A stretch of 20,236 nucleotides of DNA from Rhabdothermincola_A sp041688815 (GCA_041688815.1 JBDNHK010000078.1:1-20236); one strand, 5' to 3'; positions 1-8,085 are shown, counted from the first letter of the stretch. The notes: a model not told the origin generated them from the sequence alone. Program-made: numbers and translations.

Positions 1-261
1 CACCAGTTCCACCATCAGTGTGGAGAACGTGGTCAATCCCCCCAGGAACCCCACGACGACCAGGCGACGGATCTCGGGGTCGAGGGTGTGGCCGGTGGAC
101 CACCCCACGATCACGCCGAGCACCAGGGAACCGGCCCCATTGGCGACGAGAACTCCAGTGGACGGGCCGATGCCGGCGCCGCGTCGAAGGGCCACGTCGA
201 GCAGGTGCCGGGTCAGCGCTCCCAACGCTCCGCCCAGGCCCACCGCGACGAGACCGATCAC
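1..261 (-). CDS. crcB: CrcB/Fluc fluoride channel subunit, second copy (partial at window edge)
   Basis: This is the N-terminal 87 residues of a CrcB (Fluc) family protein, a small membrane protein that forms dimeric fluoride export channels. The start is GTG, overlapping the TGA stop of the upstream crcB by four bases (GTGA), so the two are probably translationally coupled. Visible family landmarks are the N-terminal GLGGALGALTR segment, an Asn in a helix near residue 41 (VLVANGAGSLVLG), and GFLGGLTTFSTL at about 71-82, which holds the conserved TTFST break and pore phenylalanine. The C-terminal helices lie outside the window. Paired non-identical crcB genes are common in Gram-positive bacteria and usually make a heterodimeric channel. 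The family call is firm; heterodimer formation is inferred from the arrangement. Confidence 0.9.
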   Translation of the reverse strand, partial: MIGLVAVGLGGALGALTRHLLDVALRRGAGIGPSTGVLVANGAGSLVLGVIVGWSTGHTLDPEIRRLVVVGFLGGLTTFSTLMVELV

Positions 262-629
262 GGTGCCGCCCACCAGCGTCGACCGAGGGTCAGACCAGTC
301 GCAGCCACGGCGACACCGAGGACCAACGAGACCGCCAGGTAGACCCCGGCCCGCCACACCTGCCCGGCGTCCACGAGCACCACGACCTCGACGGTCAGGG
401 TGGAGAAGGTGGTGAACGCCCCCAGCACACCGGTGCCCCAGAACGAGTGGGCCACCGGTCGGGCCGGTCGTCGTTCGAGCAGCCGCGCCACGACCAGGCC
501 GAGGGCGAACGCCCCGCTCAGGTTGATGAGGAGCGTGGTGGTGGGGAAGCGATCGAGAGCGACGGGCCAAGCCAGGCTGATCCGCCAGCGCAACCAGGCC
601 CCCACCGCGCCACCGAGGGCGACTGCCAC
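258..629 (-). CDS. crcB: CrcB/Fluc fluoride channel subunit, first copy
   Basis: This small membrane protein of about 123 residues belongs to the CrcB/Fluc fluoride exporter family. It begins with the typical VALGGAVGAWLRW segment, has a conserved Asn in LINLSGAFALG, and carries GTGVLGAFTTFSTLTVE with the TTFST motif. Four hydrophobic segments are apparent, as expected. The start is uncertain. I chose GTG at 629 because the family usually starts a few residues before the GGalGA motif. TTG at 632 is the alternative, and neither has a clear Shine-Dalgarno. The gene lies 49 bases after serS on the same strand and overlaps the next crcB by four bases, so the three probably share a transcript. No fluoride riboswitch is visible in the 49-base gap. 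Confidence 0.9.
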   Translation of the reverse strand: MAVALGGAVGAWLRWRISLAWPVALDRFPTTTLLINLSGAFALGLVVARLLERRPARPVAHSFWGTGVLGAFTTFSTLTVEVVVLVDAGQVWRAGVYLAVSLVLGVAVAATGLTLGRRWWAAP

Positions 630-678
630 CAATCGGGTCGGATCGGTGCGACGCAGGGGATCGATGACGTAGGCCCTC

Positions 679-1965
679 TCAGCGGATCTCGGTGGCGCCG
701 CGCAGGTACGGCAGCAGCGGACCCGGCACCCGCACCGATCCGTCGGGCTGGCGGTGGGTCTCCACCACCGCCGCCCACACCCGGGGTACAGCCAGGGCCG
801 AGCCGTTGAGCGTGTGCACGACCTCGGTCCCCTTTCCCTCGGCCGGTCGGTAGCGGATGTTGGCCCGGCGGGCCTGATAGTCGGCGAACCACGACACCGA
901 GGAGACCTCGAGCCACTGATCGACCCCGGGGGCGTAGACCTCGATGTCGAAGGTGCGGGCGGCGGAGTTGCCGAGGTCACCGGCGCACAGATCGAGCACC
1001 CGGTAGGTGAGCCCGAGGTCGGCGATCAGGCTCTCGGCCCGGGCCAGGATCTCGGCGTGGATCTGGGCCGCCTGGGTCGGTGCGGCGTAGGCCAGGAGCT
1101 CCACCTTGTCGAACTCGTGGACGCGCAACAGGCCCCGGGTGTCGCGCCCGGCCGAGCCCGCCTCGCGCCGAAAGCACGGGGTGTGGGCCATGAGCCGCAT
1201 GGGCAGGTCGGACTCGGCGAGGATCTCGTCTCGGGCCAGAGAGGTGAGTGGGACCTCGGCGGTGGGGATGGCCCACAGGTCGTCGCGCTCGAGGTGGTAG
1301 GCGTCGTCGACGAACTTGGGCAGGTGCCCCGTGCTCACCATCGTGTCGGTGAGCACGACGGTGGGAGGACGGACCTCCTCGAAGGCATCGGCGTTGCGGT
1401 CGAGCGCGGCCTGGCACAGCGCACGGGCCAGAGTGGCGCCCTGCCGGCGGAACATGGTGAACATGGCCCCGCTCATCTTCACCGCCCGCTCGAGGTCGAG
1501 GATGCCCAGCTCGGTGCCGATGTCCCAGTGCGGTACCCGCTGGTGCTCGGCCCACGCTGCGGGGTCGTCCCCCGGGCCCACCACCTTGACGATCGGGTTG
1601 TCGGCCGGTCCCGCCCCTTCGGGAGCATCGTCCGCCGGCAGGTTGGGAATACCGAGGAGCAGGGTACGCACGGCACCGTTGATCTCGTCGGCCTGGGCGG
1701 CGAAAACCTTCTCGCGTTCGCCCAGGGCCCGGCTCTCGGCCTGAGCAGCATCGGCGCCAGCGGAGTCACCTTCGCGCCTCAGCGCCCCCACCTGCTTCGA
1801 CAGGGCGTTCACCTGCGCCCGAATGCCGTCGCGTTCGGCCCCCAGTTCGCGCGCCCGCGCGTCGAGCGTACGCACCTCGCCCAGCTCTGCCGTTGCGTCG
1901 CCACGGCGGGCCAGAGCCGCCTCCACGACGTCGTACTCGGTGCGAATGCGGCGGAGATCGATCAC
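679..1965 (-). CDS. serS: Seryl-tRNA synthetase
   Basis: This class II aminoacyl-tRNA synthetase charges tRNA-Ser with serine in the cytoplasm. The 428-residue length is normal for the family. The N-terminal third (about 1-110) is the charged, Ala/Glu/Arg-rich coiled-coil arm that grips the long variable arm of tRNA-Ser. Catalytic motif 2 is visible as CFRREAGSAGRDTRGLLRVH. Motif 3 lies in EVSSVSWFADYQARRANIR and TLNGSALAVPR near the C terminus. The start is GTG at 1965, giving the usual M-I-D-L-R opening. An upstream in-frame ATG would add 33 low-complexity residues running across the promoter and is rejected. A TAACGT box seven bases before the GTG implies a leaderless mRNA. The gene is divergent from the ABC exporter, and two crcB genes follow it. 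Confidence 0.97.
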   Translation of the reverse strand: MIDLRRIRTEYDVVEAALARRGDATAELGEVRTLDARARELGAERDGIRAQVNALSKQVGALRREGDSAGADAAQAESRALGEREKVFAAQADEINGAVRTLLLGIPNLPADDAPEGAGPADNPIVKVVGPGDDPAAWAEHQRVPHWDIGTELGILDLERAVKMSGAMFTMFRRQGATLARALCQAALDRNADAFEEVRPPTVVLTDTMVSTGHLPKFVDDAYHLERDDLWAIPTAEVPLTSLARDEILAESDLPMRLMAHTPCFRREAGSAGRDTRGLLRVHEFDKVELLAYAAPTQAAQIHAEILARAESLIADLGLTYRVLDLCAGDLGNSAARTFDIEVYAPGVDQWLEVSSVSWFADYQARRANIRYRPAEGKGTEVVHTLNGSALAVPRVWAAVVETHRQPDGSVRVPGPLLPYLRGATEIR

Positions 1966-1972
1966 CGGGTGG

Positions 1973-1978
1973 ACGTTA
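1973..1978 (-). promoter_or_regulatory. Predicted -10 box of serS (leaderless start)
   Basis: TAACGT on the minus strand fits the actinobacterial TANNNT -10 consensus and ends seven bases before the serS GTG. That would place the transcription start at or next to the first base of the start codon. No convincing -35 is seen at a standard distance. It is supported by the same arrangement at seven other genes in this window. Confidence 0.6.
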
Positions 1979-2006
1979 GTGGGCGCCTCCGCGGCAACCG
2001 TCCCGG

Positions 2007-2037
2007 TTGTCTGACCGCCGGCGACCGCCGGTAGCGT
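2007..2037 (+). promoter_or_regulatory. Predicted promoter of the ABC exporter operon
   Basis: A TTGTCT -35 (2007-2012) and a TAGCGT -10 (2032-2037) are separated by 19 bases. The -10 ends eight bases before the GTG at 2046, implying a leaderless or near-leaderless transcript. The serS promoter lies about 30 bases away on the opposite strand, so the two units are divergently transcribed from a compact region. Confidence 0.6.
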
Positions 2038-2045
2038 CGCCCGGC

Positions 2046-3041
2046 GTGACCTCTTCCGGAACATCTTCTGCGCCGGCCGTCGAAGTCAACGACCTGGTGG
2101 TCCGCTACGGCGAGGTGCGGGCCGTCGACGGGGTGTCGTTCCGGGCGGAACGCGGTGCGGTCACCGCGTTGCTGGGTCCCAACGGTGCCGGCAAGACCAC
2201 GACCGTCGAGACCCTGGAGGGCTACCGCCGTCCCACCGCCGGGTCGGTGCGGGTACTCGGACTCGACCCGGTGCGCGACCACGCCGCCGTGGTGGAGCGC
2301 ATCGGCGTCATGCTCCAGGAAGGTGGCGTGTACCCCGGCATCCGACCCGAGGAGATGCTCCGCCTGTTCGCCTCCTACTACGACGACCCCGCCGACCCCG
2401 ATCTGCTGCTCGAGCGGGTGGGGCTGACAGACCGTCGGCGCTCGGTGTGGCGGCGCCTCTCCGGCGGCGAGCAACAACGGCTCTCGTTGGCCCTCGCGCT
2501 CATCGGTCGACCGGACGTGGTGTTCCTCGACGAGCCGACGTCGGGCATCGACCCGGCCGGCCGTCAGATCGTCCGCGAGGTCATCCGTGAGCTGCGCGAC
2601 GACGGCGTGGGCGTGTTGCTCACCACCCACGATCTCGACGAAGCCGAGCGACTGGCCGACCACGTCGTGATCATCGACCACGGGCGGGTCCTGGCCGACG
2701 GCACCCCGGCCGAGCTCATGGCCAGCGGCCAAGCCGACCAGATCCGCTTCGGGGCCCCGCCCGGCGTCGCCGTGGCCAGTTTGTCCAGCCGCCTCGGTGC
2801 ACCGGTCGTGGAAGGTCCCCCGGGCGAGTACGTGGTCGCGGCCGAAGCGACCCCGGTCACTGTCGCCGCCCTCACCGCCTGGTTGGCCGAGCACGACCTG
2901 CCCTTGGCCGATCTCCGGGCCGGCCGACACTCCCTGGAGGACGTGTTCCTCCGCCTCACGGCCGAGGCCGACGCCCGCCGCCGAGACGACACGACCCAGG
3001 ACCTGCGACCGGGCCGGACGCGACGAAGCAGGCGGGCATGA
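2046..3041 (+). CDS. ABC-2 type exporter, ATP-binding protein
   Basis: This cytoplasmic ATPase subunit of 331 residues powers the exporter whose membrane subunit is encoded by the next gene. The motifs appear in order: Walker A GPNGAGKTT (about 44-52), a Q-loop Gln at about 91 in MLQEGG, signature LSGGEQQRLS (138-147), Walker B VVFLDEPTSGIDP (158-170), and switch His at about 195 in LLTTHDLDEAERLAD. The Arg-rich tail after about residue 300 resembles the DrrA/CcmA-like ABC-2 subfamily. I chose GTG at 2046 because the -10 box sits eight bases upstream; the TTG at 2007 would lie inside the -35. The stop overlaps the next ATG (ATGA). The substrate cannot be told from sequence. A comparable ABC pair lies near heme A and heme O genes in mycobacteria, so a respiratory link is possible but unproven. 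Confidence 0.95.
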   Translation: MTSSGTSSAPAVEVNDLVVRYGEVRAVDGVSFRAERGAVTALLGPNGAGKTTTVETLEGYRRPTAGSVRVLGLDPVRDHAAVVERIGVMLQEGGVYPGIRPEEMLRLFASYYDDPADPDLLLERVGLTDRRRSVWRRLSGGEQQRLSLALALIGRPDVVFLDEPTSGIDPAGRQIVREVIRELRDDGVGVLLTTHDLDEAERLADHVVIIDHGRVLADGTPAELMASGQADQIRFGAPPGVAVASLSSRLGAPVVEGPPGEYVVAAEATPVTVAALTAWLAEHDLPLADLRAGRHSLEDVFLRLTAEADARRRDDTTQDLRPGRTRRSRRA

Positions 3042-3769
3042 GGGCACTGACCACCCAAGCTCGCACCGAGCTCGCCCTCAATCTGCGTAACGGTGAACAG
3101 CTCCTCGTGGCCATCGCCATCCCGGTGCTGCTTCTGGTGTTCTTCTCCAGCGTCGAGGTTCTCCCGGTCCCCGAGGGAGTGAACGATGCGGTGGACTTCC
3201 TGACCCCGGGCATCCTGGCGCTGGCGGTGATGTCGAGTGCCATGGTGAGCCTGGGCATCAGCACCGGCTTCGAGCGCCAGTACGGGGTGCTCAAACGGCT
3301 CGGAACCACCCCCCTCGGACGCAGCCGGTGGGTAGCCGCCAAGATCGCCATGGTCCTGGCCCTGCTGGTGATCCAGGGGAGCGTGATCGTCGTCGTCGCC
3401 GCCTTCCTGGGCTGGAACCCCGACCCTCGGGCGGCGCTCGCCGTGGTGGCCGTCGTGCTCGGTGCCCTGGCCTTCGGCGGGGTGGGGCTGGTGCTGGCCG
3501 GCACCCTGCGGGGCACGGTGAACCTGGCCGTCACCAACGGGCTCTACCTGCTGCTCCTGCTGGCCGGCGGGATGGTCATCCCGCTCGAGAAGCTTCCCGG
3601 GCCGATGTCGACGATCGGCGAACTACTCCCGTCGGGAGCGCTCAGCGCCGTGCTTCAGACCATCCTGCGCGAAGGAGCTCCGTCGGCCGGGTCGGCGTGG
3701 GTCGTGCTGTTGGTGTGGGCCGTGGCGGCGCCGCTCGCCGCCACCCGGCTGTTCCGATGGGAACCGTGA
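3038..3769 (+). CDS. ABC-2 type exporter, membrane permease
   Basis: This 243-residue integral membrane protein has about six hydrophobic segments, near residues 22-42, 57-77, 105-127, 132-157, 163-187 and 214-234. A short cytoplasmic N terminus and the segment RQYGVLKRLGTTPLGRSRWV (about 81-100), which usually joins helices 2 and 3 in ABC-2 permeases, support the family call. It begins with ATG overlapping the stop of the ATPase gene by four bases, so the two subunits are made together and probably form a homodimeric permease with two ATPases. It ends only six bases from the convergent ctaF stop, leaving no room for a conventional terminator between the units. The substrate is unknown. Confidence 0.92.
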   Translation: MRALTTQARTELALNLRNGEQLLVAIAIPVLLLVFFSSVEVLPVPEGVNDAVDFLTPGILALAVMSSAMVSLGISTGFERQYGVLKRLGTTPLGRSRWVAAKIAMVLALLVIQGSVIVVVAAFLGWNPDPRAALAVVAVVLGALAFGGVGLVLAGTLRGTVNLAVTNGLYLLLLLAGGMVIPLEKLPGPMSTIGELLPSGALSAVLQTILREGAPSAGSAWVVLLVWAVAAPLAATRLFRWEP

Positions 3770-3775
3770 GGCCTG

Positions 3776-4150
3776 TCAGCTGGACCGAACCGAGGCGGAG
3801 TCGCCGTACCAGAGGCGGAACATGGTGAGCATCATCACGTACACGCCGAGCGCCAACAAGAGGCCCGAGTAGAACGCCCACGTGAGGATCGGCTTGTCGA
3901 ACTTCAGGTGCATGAACACCCAGGCCACCGTGAAGAACTTGACCGCCATCAGCAGCAGCAGCACCGGTACGAGCATGTTGCCCGACCACAGCGGGAAGTC
4001 GGGCAGCTCCACGGCGAGCACCTCGACCACGGTGACCACCGCAAGGAACAGCGCAGTGAACACGTAGGTCTTGTCACGCGAGTAGGGCGCGACCGCACCG
4101 TCGAGAACCTCGGTGGGCACTGGATCGTGTTGGGAGATGGTGGTGCTCAT
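3776..4150 (-). CDS. ctaF: Cytochrome c oxidase small subunit IV (prokaryotic COX4-type)
   Basis: This 124-residue protein has three predicted transmembrane helices (about 30-50, 58-82 and 88-112) and matches the prokaryotic subunit IV pattern. The hallmark is the middle helix FFTVAWVFMHLKFDKP, with its conserved MHLKF turn. The family is an accessory subunit that stabilises heme-copper oxidases and has no catalytic residues. The ATG follows the ctaE stop by eight bases, and the TAGGAG spanning that stop gives a good Shine-Dalgarno. It is the last gene of the ctaCDE run and converges on the ABC permease gene. The gene symbol follows Bacillus usage; actinobacterial CtaF is a different family. 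Confidence 0.88.
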   Translation of the reverse strand: MSTTISQHDPVPTEVLDGAVAPYSRDKTYVFTALFLAVVTVVEVLAVELPDFPLWSGNMLVPVLLLLMAVKFFTVAWVFMHLKFDKPILTWAFYSGLLLALGVYVMMLTMFRLWYGDSASVRSS

Positions 4151-4158
4151 CGATGCTC

Positions 4159-4776
4159 CTACGGGATGAGGTAGACGATCCCGAAGATCAGGATCCAGAC
4201 GACGTCGACGAAGTGCCAGTAGAGCCCCACGACCTCGACGGTCTCGGAGCGATGCTCGGGGAGCTTGCCCCGAACCGACAGGAACACGAGCGAGACCAGC
4301 ATGATGATGCCCACGGTGACGTGCACGCCGTGGAAGCCGGTGAGCGTGTAGAAGGCGGAACTGAAGCGGCTGGTGGTGAACCCCAGGCCCTCGCGGTAGA
4401 ACGCGGTGAACTCGTAGATCTGCCCGGCGATGAACGTGGCCCCGAGCAGGCCGGTGGCGCCGAGCCACACCCGCATGCGGTGATGGTCGCCCCGCTCGAT
4501 GGCCGAGACGGCCAGCACCATGGTGAGTGAGCTCATCAGCAGCACGAACGACGACGCCGAGGTGAACGGGATGTCGTACAGGTCTTTGCCGCTCGGCCCT
4601 TCGAGGGGCGTCTTGTAGAGCAGGTAGGTGGTGATGAGGCCGCCGAAGAGGAGGCACTCCGAGGCCAGGAACAGCCACATCGCCAGCTTGGTGTTGGAGA
4701 TGCCGGTGTTGGTGTCGTGCTCGATGTGGGCGCCGGTCGCATGGGCGTCGGCCTCGGTCACCGTGGGATGGCTCAT
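4159..4776 (-). CDS. ctaE: Cytochrome c oxidase subunit III
   Basis: This 205-residue membrane subunit of the aa3/caa3 oxidase is of the short bacterial five-helix type. Hallmarks visible are the helix with conserved Glu40 (LASECLLFGG), GFHGVHVTVG (147-156), and the C-terminal YWHFVDVVWILIF (186-198). Subunit III keeps the proton-uptake path of subunit I active and stabilises the complex. I start it at ATG 4776, seven bases after the ctaD stop; a GTG one codon earlier is possible. The gene is co-transcribed with ctaC and ctaD upstream and the subunit IV gene downstream. All family landmarks are intact, in contrast to the subunit III-like protein at 9134-9718. Confidence 0.96.
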   Translation of the reverse strand: MSHPTVTEADAHATGAHIEHDTNTGISNTKLAMWLFLASECLLFGGLITTYLLYKTPLEGPSGKDLYDIPFTSASSFVLLMSSLTMVLAVSAIERGDHHRMRVWLGATGLLGATFIAGQIYEFTAFYREGLGFTTSRFSSAFYTLTGFHGVHVTVGIIMLVSLVFLSVRGKLPEHRSETVEVVGLYWHFVDVVWILIFGIVYLIP

Positions 4777-4783
4777 CACGGTC

Positions 4784-6838
4784 TCAGCCAACGGGCTCGC
4801 CCACTTTCTCGGCCGCTGACTCGTCGTCGGCGACCTCGGCGGAGGCGCCGACGGCCACCGCTTCGTCACCCGACGCCGAATGGTCATCGGGCGCATGGTC
4901 ATCGTCGTCGTGCCCGGCTTCCGGATCGTCGGGCGGCTCGAGGGCCCACCCGAAGATGCCGCCCACCACGATGATCCCACCGATGAGGCTCAACCACAGG
5001 GTGTAGAGCAGGCCGTAGGCCACGATGGGTAGACCGACCGCCACCACGACGGGCCAGTACGACGGCGACGGGAGGTGGATGTGCTTGCCGTCGCTGCGCT
5101 TCTGCACCACGTCGTCGGTCTCGGCGATGCGCACCAGGGCGCCGTCCTTGGTCTCGCCGTACTTGCGGTACCAGAAATCGTCGACCCGGCTGATCGTGGG
5201 GACGGGGTCGAAGTTGTACTCCGGCACCGGCGACGGGGTCATCCACTCGATGGTGCGGGCATCCCACGGATCGGGGCTCACCGGCGGCAGCTTCTTGGCC
5301 TTGGCCTTGCTGTAGAAGATGTTGAAGATGAACAGGGCGATGCTCGAGGCCAGGATGAAGGCGCCGATGGTGGCGACCCTGTTCCAGAGCTCGAAGCCGT
5401 AGCCGGAGTCGTAGGTGTAGATGCGTCGACTCATGCCCTGGAGCCCGAGGATGTGCATCGGGGCGAACGTGAGGTTGAACGCGAGCAGCATCAGCCAGAA
5501 GTTGGCCTTGCCGAGCGTCTCGTTCAGCATGTAGCCGAACACCTTGGACCAGTAGTAGTAGAAGCCAGCCATGAAGCCGAAGAAGGCGCCACCGAAGAGC
5601 ACGTAGTGGAAGTGGGCGACGATGTAGTAGGTGTCGGTCTGCTGGGTGTCGCCCGGGGCCACCGCGGAGGTGACGCCGGAGAGCCCGCCGATGGTGAACA
5701 TCAGCACCAGCCCGATCGCGAACAGCATCGGCGCGGTGAACTGCAACTTGCCGCCCCACATGGTGGCGGTCCAGTTGAGGATCTTCACGCCGGTGGGCAC
5801 GGCGATGAACATCGTGGTGAGGGCGAAGGCGGTGACGGAGATGGGACCGATGCCCGACACGAACATGTGGTGCGCCCACACGCCCCAGCCCATGAACCCG
5901 ATGGCCACCCCCGAGAACACGATGAACGGGTACCCGAAGATGGGTTTGCGGGAGAACGTGGGCAGGATGTCCGACACCAACCCGAAAGCGGGCAGGATCA
6001 TCAGGTACACCTCGGGGTGACCGAAGATCCAGAAGAGGTGCTGCCAGAGCAGCGGGCTGGCGCCCTTCGAGACGTTGAAGAAGTTGGCGTCGAAGAGCCG
6101 GTCCATCATGAGCAGCACCTGGGCGGCGGTGAGCACGGGGATGGCGAAGAGCAGCAGGAACTGCGTGACCAGGGTCATCCACGTGAACACCGGCATGCGC
6201 ATGAGCGACATGCCCGGCGCCCGCATGTTGAGGACGGTGACGATGAGGTTGACGGCGCCGGTGAGAGAGGCGACGCCGGCGATGAGCAGACCAAGGTTCC
6301 AGTAGTCGATGCCGTGTGAGGGCGAGAAGAGCACGCCGTTGTTGGGTGCGTAGTTGAACCAGCCACCGTCGGCCCCACCACCGAGGAACCAACTGCTGTT
6401 GAGGAACAGGCCGGCGGACAGGTACGTCCAGTAGCTGAAGGCGTTGATGCGGGGGAAGGCGACGTCGCGGGCGCCGATCTGCAACGGCATCAGGTAGTTG
6501 GCGAAGGCGGCGCCGATGGGCATGACCACCAGGAAGATCATGGTGGTGCCGTGCATGGTGTAGAGCTGGTTGTACAGATCGGCACTGAGCAGCGTGCCCC
6601 GTGGCGCCCAGAGTTGGGCCCGGAGAAGGAGGGCCTCGACACCACCGACGATGAAGAAGAACAAGGCGGTGGCGCCGTACATGATGCCGATCTTCTTGTG
6701 ATCGACGGTGGTGACCCAGGAGCGCCAGCCCTTCGACGCCTTGGGTCGGGTGAAAACTCCGGCGGGCTTGTAGTCGGCGTCGGTCTCACCCGAGGGCAGA
6801 GCCAGCGGTTCGACTGGTCGGTCTTCAGTGATGGCCAT
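4784..6838 (-). CDS. ctaD: Cytochrome c oxidase subunit I with C-terminal two-helix extension
   Basis: This catalytic subunit reduces oxygen and pumps protons. All metal ligands are visible: heme a His96 (YTMHGTT) and His411, CuB ligands His274 (HPEVY, with cross-linked Tyr278), His323 and His324 (WAHHMF), and heme a3 His409 (VAHFHY). Proton-path residues are present: Asp125 and Asn132 (GARDVAFPRIN), Glu276 and Lys352 (PTGVK). It is therefore a normal A1-type enzyme. After helix XII (ending near 512) the protein continues to residue 684 with a soluble linker and two further helices (about 595-612 and 615-633). That segment resembles the second half of actinobacterial subunit IV, so it may be a fusion. 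The extreme C terminus is acidic and His-rich. ATG 6838 is preceded by GGAG at good spacing. Confidence 0.97.
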   Translation of the reverse strand: MAITEDRPVEPLALPSGETDADYKPAGVFTRPKASKGWRSWVTTVDHKKIGIMYGATALFFFIVGGVEALLLRAQLWAPRGTLLSADLYNQLYTMHGTTMIFLVVMPIGAAFANYLMPLQIGARDVAFPRINAFSYWTYLSAGLFLNSSWFLGGGADGGWFNYAPNNGVLFSPSHGIDYWNLGLLIAGVASLTGAVNLIVTVLNMRAPGMSLMRMPVFTWMTLVTQFLLLFAIPVLTAAQVLLMMDRLFDANFFNVSKGASPLLWQHLFWIFGHPEVYLMILPAFGLVSDILPTFSRKPIFGYPFIVFSGVAIGFMGWGVWAHHMFVSGIGPISVTAFALTTMFIAVPTGVKILNWTATMWGGKLQFTAPMLFAIGLVLMFTIGGLSGVTSAVAPGDTQQTDTYYIVAHFHYVLFGGAFFGFMAGFYYYWSKVFGYMLNETLGKANFWLMLLAFNLTFAPMHILGLQGMSRRIYTYDSGYGFELWNRVATIGAFILASSIALFIFNIFYSKAKAKKLPPVSPDPWDARTIEWMTPSPVPEYNFDPVPTISRVDDFWYRKYGETKDGALVRIAETDDVVQKRSDGKHIHLPSPSYWPVVVAVGLPIVAYGLLYTLWLSLIGGIIVVGGIFGWALEPPDDPEAGHDDDDHAPDDHSASGDEAVAVGASAEVADDESAAEKVGEPVG

Positions 6839-6848
6839 GAAGGGCTCC

Positions 6849-6877
6849 GGGGGTGGCAAGGGACTCGGGGGCGGGGG
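6849..6877 (+). other. G-quadruplex-forming motif between ctaC and ctaD
   Basis: Four G-runs (5, 3, 5 and 5 bases) are separated by loops of 6, 4 and 1 bases on the plus strand, satisfying the G3+N1-7 pattern. The motif fills most of the 47-base gap between ctaC and ctaD and lies on the strand that serves as template for both genes. The mRNA is therefore C-rich here and carries the GGAG Shine-Dalgarno of ctaD just beyond. Folding in the cell is not shown by sequence alone. Confidence 0.55.
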
Positions 6878-6885
6878 TGTTCACG

Positions 6886-8085
6886 TCAGTACAGGGTCTC
6901 GAGATAGGCGACGAGCTGATCGATCTGGGCTTCGCTGAGGCCGAGGTTGGGCATGCCCCGTCCGCCCTGGGCGTAGGCCGGCTTCATGGCCGGGGAGTTG
7001 CGCAACCATGCTTCGAGCACCGCCCGATTCACCTTGGTGGTGTCGACCGGGCCACCGACGAGGGTGGCGCCGGGGTCACCGGGGTTGGCGGTCAGCTCGG
7101 GGTTGCCGAGGATCGGATCGCCCTGCGGGGAGTAGAGGTTGAAGATCGACCCGGCGAACGTGCCCCGGGTCATGAAGTGGGTCAGGTTGGGGGCGATCCC
7201 GGACACCAGCGGAACCGGCGGTCGGTCGGGGCCGTCGTCGATACCGTTGATGATGTGGCACTGCGCGCACTGGGCCTTGAACAGGGTGAGGCCCTCCTTC
7301 GCCTGGGCGCCGGTGGGCTCGACGGCCTTCGTCTGCTGGTTGGCCGCCCATTGGTCGAACGTGTCGGCCGAGACGGATCGCACCAGCATGCGCATGTTGG
7401 CGTGTGACAGCCCGCAGAACTCGGTGCACTGACCGAGGAAGACGCCCTCGATGTCGGCCTCGACCTTCAGGTCGTTGCGCTGACCGGGAACGGCGTCCTT
7501 CTTGCCGTTGAGGCCGGGGATCCAGAAGGAGTGGATGACGTCGTTGGACGTGACCTTCAGATCGACCTCGCGGCCGACGGGGATGACCATCTCGGTGGCC
7601 GTTTCGATGTCGAACACGCCATCGTTGTTGAGGTCGTACTTGTAGCCCCACCACCACTGCTGGCCGTAGACCTCGACCCTGATGGCGTCGGGCGCCCGCT
7701 TCTCGAGGTCGATGATGGTCATGACCGTGGCCACGGCCACCCCAGCCAGGATGAGCGCCGGGAGGATGGTCCAGCCGATCTCGAGCCCGGTGCGACCGTG
7801 GACCTGGTCGGGGAACTGCTCGGGATCGTCGGTTCCACGCTGGCGGAACTTCCATGCGGCGTAGAAGACCACGCCGAACACCCCGATGCCGACGAGAAGG
7901 GCCACGAAGAAGACCGGGGCCATCAGGTTCTGGATGCTCTGCGACGACGGGCCCTCCGGTCGCAACGTGGTGAGCGGCTTTCCGTCGTTGCGGAAGGCGT
8001 CGAGGATCAACACCACGAACAGCAGCGTCACCACGGCCACGGTGACGACGGCCAGGACCCTGAGGGCGACGGAACGACGGGGCAT
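6886..8085 (-). CDS. ctaC: Cytochrome c oxidase subunit II with fused cytochrome c domain (caa3 type)
   Basis: This 399-residue subunit takes electrons into the CuA centre. Residues 8-28 form an N-terminal hydrophobic segment (signal or anchor) without an obvious lipobox Cys, and two further helices lie at about 55-78 and 105-125. CuA ligands are complete: His185 (VIHSFW), then Cys220, Glu222, Cys224, His228 and Met231 in GQCTEFCGLSHANM. A C-terminal class I cytochrome c domain starts near 262, with heme-binding CAQCH (273-277) and a probable Met378 axial ligand in GGRGMPNLG. The electron donor is thus covalently attached, as in caa3 oxidases. The ATG has a strong AGGAG. It lies 182 bases downstream of the membrane protein at 8268-9125 and 47 bases upstream of ctaD. 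Confidence 0.97.
   Translation of the reverse strand: MPRRSVALRVLAVVTVAVVTLLFVVLILDAFRNDGKPLTTLRPEGPSSQSIQNLMAPVFFVALLVGIGVFGVVFYAAWKFRQRGTDDPEQFPDQVHGRTGLEIGWTILPALILAGVAVATVMTIIDLEKRAPDAIRVEVYGQQWWWGYKYDLNNDGVFDIETATEMVIPVGREVDLKVTSNDVIHSFWIPGLNGKKDAVPGQRNDLKVEADIEGVFLGQCTEFCGLSHANMRMLVRSVSADTFDQWAANQQTKAVEPTGAQAKEGLTLFKAQCAQCHIINGIDDGPDRPPVPLVSGIAPNLTHFMTRGTFAGSIFNLYSPQGDPILGNPELTANPGDPGATLVGGPVDTTKVNRAVLEAWLRNSPAMKPAYAQGGRGMPNLGLSEAQIDQLVAYLETLY

Noticed and set aside
754..2034. Long open frame on plus opposite serS (426 codons)
   Set aside because: It is antisense to a gene with full class II synthetase motifs. Its low-complexity Gly/Val/His/Arg/Glu-rich product is typical of the complementary strand of a GC-rich gene.
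2007..2045. TTG at 2007 as the start of the ABC ATPase
   Set aside because: It coincides with the predicted -35 hexamer and adds 13 residues absent from the family core; GTG 2046 fits the -10 spacing.
5075..6319. 414-codon plus-strand frame opposite ctaD
   Set aside because: The product is dominated by His, Glu, Gly and Val, with no domain or Shine-Dalgarno. It mirrors the codon bias of ctaD.
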